From: Bacteroidales bacterium
GTDB lineage: Bacteria > Bacteroidota > Bacteroidia > Bacteroidales > UBA7960
Direction of reading: 5' to 3'
Length of the DNA: 10,332 nucleotides
Assembly (NCBI GenBank): GCA_007132865.1
Contig: SLNU01000053.1
Coordinates: 1-10,332, forward strand
Of this stretch, positions 6,425 to 10,332 are shown one piece after another (position 1 is the stretch's first letter; every line of letters begins with the position of its first letter). The position numbers and the translations under genes were made by a program. The notes under the pieces were generated by a model. The model was not told the origin of the DNA. It was given only the letters and a program-made list of their open reading frames with translations, and ran no database searches.

Positions 6425-6667
6425 GATGGCTTCCACCGACTTGATCTCGGGAAGCGCCTTTTTTACCGCCTGCTCCACGCCTGATTTAAGGGTAAAAGTG
6501 CTCATGGGGCAGTGGCCACAGGTCCCGAGTAACTCGACCATCACCACATTGTCTTCGGTCAGTTCCACAAAACGGATGTTGCCTCCGTCGGCTTCCAGGT
6601 AAGGGCGAATCTGGGCAATTACATTCTCCACTTTTTGCTCGAGTTCAGCTTTGGCAGTTACAGACAT
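6410..6667 (-). CDS. Nfu/NifU C-terminal domain iron-sulfur cluster carrier
   Basis: This 85-residue protein is the stand-alone NifU C-terminal (Nfu) domain. It has the helix RPYLEADGGNIRFVEL (21-36) and then the cluster-binding CGHC (Cys50 and Cys53) in the GTCGHCPMSTFTLKSGVE block. Two protomers share one [4Fe-4S] cluster through these cysteines and pass it to apo-enzymes in the cytoplasm. Length is normal for the short form. The ATG at 6667-6665 is preceded by an A/T-rich leader with a perfect TAnnTTTG box, so it is probably its own transcription unit, convergent with nadE and downstream of atl in the same orientation. Confidence 0.93.
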   Translation of the reverse strand: MSVTAKAELEQKVENVIAQIRPYLEADGGNIRFVELTEDNVVMVELLGTCGHCPMSTFTLKSGVEQAVKKALPEIKSVEAINVTT

Positions 6668-6706
6668 AGTCTATGGTATTTTAATTTGGTTTGTGTAAAA
6701 ATAATA

Positions 6707-6718
6707 CAAATATATTTG
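6707..6718 (-). promoter_or_regulatory. Candidate nfu promoter -7 box within a 12-bp palindrome
   Basis: CAAATATATTTG is a perfect palindrome. Read towards nfu (6714-6707) it gives TATATTTG, an exact TAnnTTTG -7 box about 40 bases before the nfu ATG. The same box is present on the plus strand (6711-6718), but nothing reads from it in that direction. A TTTG lies only nine bases upstream of the box, too close for -33, so the promoter would depend mainly on the -7 element. Confidence 0.42.
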
Positions 6719-6758
6719 GTGGCCAAAGAAAAAGATTTAATCGGTCTTTGGTTTTGGG

Positions 6759-6830
6759 GTCCACCACCGGGATGGGATTCAGGTCCGTCACCGGGCTGGG
6801 GTTCCGGGTCCCTCAGCGGGATCCCAGAAC
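6759..6830 (-). repeat. Degenerate 24/25-bp tandem repeat at the 3' end of the alkyltransferase-like gene
   Basis: Three GTCC-initiated units begin at 6759, 6783 and 6808. Each continues with a C/A-rich triplet, then A(c/g)CGGG and a G-rich stretch. Units 1 and 2 match at most positions; unit 3 is more decayed. The stop codon of the alkyltransferase-like gene (6790-6788) is in unit 2, so its Pro/Gly-rich last residues are repeat-encoded. The rest of the 120-base gap towards nfu holds the nfu promoter and a weak CCAAAGA/TCTTTGG dyad (6723-6751). Confidence 0.6.
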
Positions 6831-7129
6831 AATTCCCTGAAACGGACCACCTTGTCATCCTCCACTTCGATGTTTTCGCTTTCGAGCAATTGTTTCATTA
6901 CGTTCGGACCTCCGAAAAAATGCTTTCCGGTCAGCATGCCGTTGCGGTTGACCACCCTGTGGGCTGGCACATAAACAGCCTGGCTGTGGCTTTGGTTCAT
7001 GGCCCATCCGACCATCCTGGCCGAACCCCTGGCGCCCAGGTGACTGGCGATGGCACCATAGGATGTGACCCGGCCATGGGGGACCTGTCTGACTACTTCG
7101 TATACTTTCTCAAAAAATGATTGTTCCAA
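6788..7129 (-). CDS. Alkyltransferase-like DNA damage protein (ATL; MGMT fold without the reactive cysteine)
   Basis: This 113-residue protein is the DNA-binding domain of O6-alkylguanine-DNA alkyltransferase. The helix-turn-helix GRVTSYGAIASHL (19-31) contains the nucleotide-flipping Tyr24, and the probable arginine finger is Arg38 in ARMVGWAM. The active-site PCHR is PAHR (55-58), with Ala56 in place of the methyl-accepting Cys. Such ATL proteins bind O6-alkylguanine without repairing it and hand the lesion to nucleotide excision repair. The start is a TTG at 7129-7127: the next in-frame ATG would remove the helix-turn-helix, and the TTG gives the usual family N-terminus (SFFEKVYEVVRQ). The same frame is open back to the trmB stop ten codons upstream. 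The C-terminal residues are encoded by a short tandem repeat. Confidence 0.9.
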   Translation of the reverse strand: MEQSFFEKVYEVVRQVPHGRVTSYGAIASHLGARGSARMVGWAMNQSHSQAVYVPAHRVVNRNGMLTGKHFFGGPNVMKQLLESENIEVEDDKVVRFRELFWDPAEGPGTPAR

Positions 7130-7192
7130 GGCTGAATCTAGGTGAATGCAAGGCTGAATCTAAGTGAATGCAAGGCTGAACCTCAGGTAATG
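7127..7192 (-). repeat. 22-bp tandem repeat (three units) spanning the trmB/atl junction
   Basis: Units lie at 7127-7148, 7149-7170 and 7171-7192, each beginning CAAGGCTGAA on the plus strand. Units 1 and 2 differ at one base (CTAGGTGAATG against CTAAGTGAATG); unit 3 differs at about four. Read on the coding strand, unit 3 encodes the conserved end of TrmB (RFSLAFT region), unit 2 covers its stop codon, and unit 1 ends exactly in the TTG start codon of atl. The likely source is duplication of the trmB 3' end. Confidence 0.9.
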
Positions 7193-7837
7193 TATGGGCA
7201 GGCCCTGCTCCAGAAACATTTTTTCATAATAGGTCCGCACCTGCTGTATCAATGGTTCCTCCAATTCTTTCTCCGAATATAGGTCGGTTGTGGAAAAGCC
7301 CGGTTTATGCCCGCCATCCCGTATGACGTCCAGGGTGTAATCGAACAGCATCCTGCTGTCGGTTTTCAGGTGGATGGGGCTTCCGGGCTTGAGAATCTGG
7401 CGGTAGCGCCTGAGAAACTGGGGCGATGTGAGGCGCTTCTTGCGCCTGGATTCCCGCGTCTGTGGATCGGGAAAACTAATCCAGATTCCGCTGACCTCTT
7501 CCTCTGCGAACATATAGGGAAGTCGTTCGGCCTGCATGCGCAGGAATGCGGCATTTGGGATGCCTTCCTCCAGGGCTTCCTTCGCCCCGGTCCAAATCCG
7601 GTCTCCTTTGATGTCGATACCGATGCAGTTGCATTCCGGGTAAGCCTTTGCCAGTCCGACTGTATACTCCCCCTTCCCGCAGCCTATCTCCAGCACGATC
7701 GGCCGGTCATTTTTAAAAAAGTCACGGCCCCATTTCCCCCGTAAATGAAAGTTGTCGACCGGGTGCCGTAGCTCCGGTTGCACGACATTGGTAAAGAAGT
7801 TGATATCGGCGAACTTTCTGAGCTTCTGCTTGGCCAC
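7160..7837 (-). CDS. trmB: tRNA (guanine-N7-)-methyltransferase TrmB
   Basis: This 225-residue SAM-dependent Rossmann-fold enzyme forms m7G at position 46 of tRNA. Motif I is EIGCGKGEYT (50-59). The second-strand acid is Asp75 in GIDIKGDR. The signature FPDP (122-125) is followed by a basic patch (RESRRKKRL), then HLKTD (156-160) and TYYEKMF (202-208), all typical of TrmB. Length is normal. The start is a GTG (7837-7835): it gives the family N-terminus AKQKLRKFAD, and no ATG lies between it and the upstream stop codon. It follows the HU-SPOR gene by 27 bases, with a small hairpin over that gene's stop codon. Confidence 0.95.
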   Translation of the reverse strand: MAKQKLRKFADINFFTNVVQPELRHPVDNFHLRGKWGRDFFKNDRPIVLEIGCGKGEYTVGLAKAYPECNCIGIDIKGDRIWTGAKEALEEGIPNAAFLRMQAERLPYMFAEEEVSGIWISFPDPQTRESRRKKRLTSPQFLRRYRQILKPGSPIHLKTDSRMLFDYTLDVIRDGGHKPGFSTTDLYSEKELEEPLIQQVRTYYEKMFLEQGLPIHYLRFSLAFT

Positions 7838-7853
7838 CTGAACACGGTTTTGC

Positions 7854-7873
7854 CACCGGTCTGCTTACCGGTG
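7854..7873 (-). promoter_or_regulatory. Hairpin over the HU-SPOR stop codon, upstream of trmB
   Basis: CACCGGT (7854-7860) and ACCGGTG (7867-7873) form a perfect 7-bp GC-rich stem with a 6-base loop. It covers the last codons and stop of the upstream gene and ends 17 bases before the GTG start of trmB. No T-run follows, so it is not a standard terminator. It could pace translation or stabilise an RNA end, but the function is unknown. Confidence 0.3.
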
Positions 7874-8950
7874 AAGGATATAGGCTTCCTGGGTCACACT
7901 TTCCTTTACTGTCGGAAGGAGTCGCTCAGCTTCAGCCAGGTCGTAAAAAAAGCCGTAGGCTACCCTGTGATAGCCGGTTGCCGTCTGCATGAACACACTG
8001 GCCTGGGAGGCACCCTGTCCGCGAAGCCGTTCAGCGAACCCCTCTGCTGTTTCCCGATCAGGAAAGCTGCCGACAACGATGTAATATACCGGTCTGCCGG
8101 CTTCTGGCCTGGCAGGCGCAGCTTGTGGACTTGTTGGCTGGGCGGCGGGAGTGGTCTGATCCGCTGCTGGCCGTTCCGTTGCGGTTGCGCCGGCTTCATC
8201 CGCTGCCGTTTCCGTTTCCACTTCCGTTGCTGCCTCCGAATCCGTTGCTGCTACAGGGGGAGCGGTCAACTCCACGCGGGCAGTTGATTTTTCTGAGGAG
8301 GAGAACAAACCGCCTTCCCCGAAGAAGAAATTAAAGTTAAGTGCCAGGATGATGATGATTACAAGTAGTGGGACCACCGTATAGGCCAGCCACTTCATGG
8401 CGGAGGGAAGCTCCGGACTTTGCTGCTTGCCGGGACCTGCCTGTGGTTCTGTTTGCTGTGGTTTTTCCGGTGTCAGCGGACTGGCTGTAACCGGAGCAAC
8501 ATGCTGCTTCCCGTCCCCGGAAGCCTGTGCAGCAGGTTTCGCAGGCTCACTAACCGGGGGCATCCCTGCGGTATCCGTCAGGTAGTTCACCGAGGTGTCG
8601 GGCTCAAACACCAGGTCACCGTCTGGCGTGGTACTGAAGACGCCCACCTTTTCCATCTCGAACTTTTTGCCTGCATCCAGTACCTGTTTTACTTCCGCTA
8701 CAAAATCCGCCAGATACTTTTCCACCTGTCCGACTTCCATCTTCTCCTTTTTGGAGATGTAGGCAAGCAGGGGGGAGTCCCCTTCTTGCTTGCCGGGGTT
8801 GAAGGCGATGGTTTTGGATGGGGATTCCACTTTCTGCATCTCCGGGACAAACCGGGCAGGATTGTAACGGGTGTAGAACTCCCCGAATCCGTTAAGGACC
8901 ACTGCCTCATGGTCATACAGGAGTTCGCTGATGTAAATGCCAATCTTCAT
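7865..8950 (-). CDS. HU-domain (CCDC81-type) membrane protein with C-terminal SPOR domain
   Basis: This 361-residue protein has four parts. Residues 1-130 resemble the paired prokaryotic CCDC81-like HU domains (LLYDHEAVVLNGFGEF near the start, then a second HU repeat with KKFEMEKVGVF at 95-105). Residues 131-186 are a Pro/Gln/Ala-rich linker. One transmembrane helix spans about 187-209 (WLAYTVVPLLVIIIILAL). A second low-complexity Ala/Thr/Glu/Pro linker (220-286) leads to a SPOR domain (287-361, PVYYIVVGSFPDRETAEGF). SPOR domains bind glycan strands stripped of stem peptides at the division septum. The likely topology is HU part inside, SPOR in the periplasm, which could link nucleoid or another cytoplasmic partner to septal peptidoglycan; DNA binding by the HU part is unproven. 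It lies between kdsB and trmB. Confidence 0.88.
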   Translation of the reverse strand: MKIGIYISELLYDHEAVVLNGFGEFYTRYNPARFVPEMQKVESPSKTIAFNPGKQEGDSPLLAYISKKEKMEVGQVEKYLADFVAEVKQVLDAGKKFEMEKVGVFSTTPDGDLVFEPDTSVNYLTDTAGMPPVSEPAKPAAQASGDGKQHVAPVTASPLTPEKPQQTEPQAGPGKQQSPELPSAMKWLAYTVVPLLVIIIILALNFNFFFGEGGLFSSSEKSTARVELTAPPVAATDSEAATEVETETAADEAGATATERPAADQTTPAAQPTSPQAAPARPEAGRPVYYIVVGSFPDRETAEGFAERLRGQGASQASVFMQTATGYHRVAYGFFYDLAEAERLLPTVKESVTQEAYILHR

Positions 8951-8973
8951 AAATGTTTTATTTTAAATGTTTT
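8951..8973 (-). promoter_or_regulatory. A/T-only translation leader with a 9-bp direct repeat before the HU-SPOR gene
   Basis: The 22-base gap between kdsB and the HU-SPOR start is almost pure A/T and contains AAATGTTTT twice (8951-8959 and 8965-8973, 14-bp period). Bacteroidota genes lack Shine-Dalgarno sites and start best behind A-rich, unstructured leaders, which this provides on the coding strand. No promoter box is seen here. Confidence 0.45.
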
Positions 8974-9713
8974 CACCCGCAGATCCTCTCCAGGTCTTCG
9001 GGGGTGTCAATGGCCAGGTTCTCCAGGCCGGTTTCGTTCACATAAATCTCAAAGCCGTTCTCTAACCACCGGAGCTGCTCGAGCGATTCAGCCTGTTCCA
9101 ATGAACCTTGAGGGAGTTTTCCGATCTGCTCCAGGGTGGAGACCCGGTAACCGTACATCCCCAGGTGTTTATAGAACAAGCCCTTCTGAACCCACAGCTC
9201 CTGTGGAAGGTCCCGGTAGAAGGGGATGGGTGCCCTGCTGAAATAAAGGGCTTTTTTATCCTTCCCCACAACCACTTTTACGGTATTGTGGCTGAAAAGT
9301 TCTTCACTTTTTTCAATCTTCTTAACCAGGCTAGCGATCCGGCATTTTTTTTCTGCGAACAGGCCGATCAGCATCTCGATCTGCAGGGGACTGATAAAAG
9401 GTTCGTCCCCCTGGATATTGACCACCACATCCTCCGGCCCGAACCTGCCCCCGTTCGCGATTGACAATGCCTCCAGGCAACGGTCGGTACCACTGGGGTG
9501 TGCGGGGTCGGTCATGACGACCTTTCCGAAAGACTTCACGTGTGCATAGATCTCCGGGTGGTCGGTGGCCACAATGACCTCCGAAAGGGCGGTGCATTTG
9601 CATGCCTGCGCGTACACCCTGCTGATCATGGACCTGCCCTGAATTATTGCCAGGGGCTTGCCCGGGAACCGGGTGGATGCGTAACGAGCCGGAATGATGC
9701 CTATGACGTTCAT
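8973..9713 (-). CDS. kdsB: 3-deoxy-manno-octulosonate cytidylyltransferase (CMP-Kdo synthetase)
   Basis: This 246-residue enzyme activates Kdo with CTP to CMP-Kdo, the donor for the inner core of lipopolysaccharide, in the cytoplasm. Motifs in order are the nucleotide-binding PARYASTRFPGKPL (8-21), HPSGTDR (72-78), NIQGDEPF (99-106, with metal-binding Asp103), YFSRAPIPF (157-165), HLGMYGYR (183-190), LEQLRWLENG (211-220) and the second metal site AIDTPEDLE (234-242, Asp236). Length and motif order are those of standard KdsB. It starts five bases after the stop of the deoxynucleoside kinase gene, so the two are co-transcribed. It shows that the organism makes Kdo-containing lipopolysaccharide or a related glycan. 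Confidence 0.97.
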   Translation of the reverse strand: MNVIGIIPARYASTRFPGKPLAIIQGRSMISRVYAQACKCTALSEVIVATDHPEIYAHVKSFGKVVMTDPAHPSGTDRCLEALSIANGGRFGPEDVVVNIQGDEPFISPLQIEMLIGLFAEKKCRIASLVKKIEKSEELFSHNTVKVVVGKDKKALYFSRAPIPFYRDLPQELWVQKGLFYKHLGMYGYRVSTLEQIGKLPQGSLEQAESLEQLRWLENGFEIYVNETGLENLAIDTPEDLERICG

Positions 9714-9718
9714 GCTGT

Positions 9719-10332
9719 CTAAAACAATCCGTGGATCTCTGCGTCGATCTTCTGGATCACATGTCCGAGGTCCTGCTGGTTCTCACTAAATTTGATTGTG
9801 TCGACCGTGACGACCAGCAATTTACCCAGGTCGTATTTTTCGATCCACTCCTCGTACCGCTCGTTCAGCCTCTTCAGATAGTCCAGCCGGATAGAATTCT
9901 CGTATTCGCGTCCCCTTTTCTGAATCTGGCTTACCAGGGTGGGTACACTGGCCCGCAGGTAAATCAACAGGTCAGGCGGCTCGATAAAGGAGCTCATCAA
10001 CTCAAACAGCCTGGAATAATTGTCAAAATCCCTGGACGCCATCAGTCCCATGGCATGCAGGTTGGGCGCAAAGATATAGGCGTCTTCGTAAATGGTCCGG
10101 TCCTGAATGACCGTTTTGTCCCCTTTCCGGATGTCGACAATCTGCCGGAACCTGCTGTTTAGAAAATAGATTTGCAGGTTGAAGGACCATCGCTGCATGT
10201 CTTCATAGAAATTGTTCAGGTAAGGATTGGTCTCTACATCTTCGTAATGGGCTTCCCATCCGTAATGTTTTGAAAGCAGGCCTGCCAGGGTGGTCTTCCC
10301 TGAACCGATGTTTCCGGCAATGGCAATGTGCA
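9719..10332 (-). CDS. Deoxynucleoside kinase (deoxyadenosine/deoxyguanosine kinase family), start codon cut by the window edge
   Basis: Read from the right edge, the frame gives (M)-HIAIAGNIGSGKTTLAGLLS, so the window lacks only the first base of a presumed ATG. The full protein would be 204 residues. The P-loop is GNIGSGKTT (7-15, Lys13). It is followed by YEDVETNPYLNNFY (30-43), the substrate-site DRTIYED (78-84) and the arginine-rich lid KRGREYENSIRLDYLKRL, all typical of the dNK/dGK family. An internal ATG at 10198 is not the start, since it would remove the P-loop. The enzyme salvages deoxynucleosides to dNMP in the cytoplasm. Substrate preference (dA, dG or broader) cannot be fixed from sequence. 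It lies five bases before kdsB. Confidence 0.93.
   Translation of the reverse strand, partial: HIAIAGNIGSGKTTLAGLLSKHYGWEAHYEDVETNPYLNNFYEDMQRWSFNLQIYFLNSRFRQIVDIRKGDKTVIQDRTIYEDAYIFAPNLHAMGLMASRDFDNYSRLFELMSSFIEPPDLLIYLRASVPTLVSQIQKRGREYENSIRLDYLKRLNERYEEWIEKYDLGKLLVVTVDTIKFSENQQDLGHVIQKIDAEIHGLF

Noticed and set aside
6723..6751. CCAAAGA/TCTTTGG dyad as terminator after the alkyltransferase-like gene
   Set aside because: The T-rich part on the relevant strand is in the loop and not after the stem, and the 15-base loop makes it weak.
6635..7120. Plus-strand open frame of 161 codons between nfu and trmB
   Set aside because: It is antisense to the alkyltransferase-like gene with its PAHR motif and helix-turn-helix; the Trp/Gly/Pro repeats in it are a reading of the DNA tandem repeat.
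7130..7162. Frameshifted or split trmB-atl fusion gene
   Set aside because: The frames are the same and TrmB ends at its normal C-terminus, as ATL begins at its normal N-terminus, so these are two complete genes with one stop between them.
8420..9241. Plus-strand open frame of 273 codons
   Set aside because: It lies antisense to both the HU-SPOR gene and kdsB, which are certain, and has low-complexity Cys/Gly-rich composition typical of a mirror frame.

Overview
The window is a chromosomal stretch of a member of the Bacteroidota, most likely Bacteroidales or a close relative. The evidence is: a GldB lipoprotein, a PorT-family barrel, a prokaryotic CCDC81-type HU protein fused to a SPOR domain, an OlsB/hemolysin-like acyltransferase pair of the glycine-lipid (GlsA/GlsB) type, promoter-like TAnnTTTG boxes, and the absence of clear Shine-Dalgarno sites. 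Composition looks even, with roughly half G+C, and almost all genes are of core or lineage-core type. I see no transposase, integrase, phage gene, CRISPR array, tRNA or rRNA.

Layout. At the left edge (1-35, minus) are the first codons of mraZ, the head of the division and cell wall (dcw) cluster that must continue leftwards. Its upstream region carries three GTGGT boxes at exact 10-bp spacing, a likely MraZ operator. Diverging from it is a tight plus-strand operon: glsA-like O-acyltransferase, glsB-like N-acyltransferase (ATGA overlap) and the ribosome-assembly GTPase engB (3-base gap). engB converges on, and overlaps by 28 bases, the minus-strand gldB lipoprotein gene. Diverging from gldB are a PorT-family outer-membrane barrel and nadE (glutamine-dependent NAD+ synthetase). 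nadE converges on a small Nfu-type iron-sulfur carrier gene. From 6788 to the right edge runs a long minus-strand series, in transcription order: deoxynucleoside kinase (start codon cut by one base at the window edge), kdsB (CMP-Kdo synthetase), an HU-transmembrane-SPOR protein, trmB (tRNA m7G46 methyltransferase) and an alkyltransferase-like DNA repair protein.

How they fit together. Much of the window concerns the envelope and growth: dcw control (mraZ), amino-acid lipid synthesis (glsA/glsB), Kdo supply for lipopolysaccharide (kdsB), a septal peptidoglycan binder with a possible nucleoid-binding end (HU-SPOR), a lipoprotein and a barrel. The rest covers NAD, dNTP salvage, tRNA modification, Fe-S assembly and DNA alkylation response.

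The most distinctive feature is not a gene but a pattern. Short, imperfect tandem duplications (18-25 bp and 60 bp) sit in the nadE interdomain linker, across the nadE stop codon, at the 3' end of the alkyltransferase-like gene and across the trmB/atl junction. At that junction the repeat includes the TTG start codon of atl. I do not see a convincing new multi-gene system; the repeats, the HU-SPOR architecture and the lipid operon next to mraZ are the points worth following.
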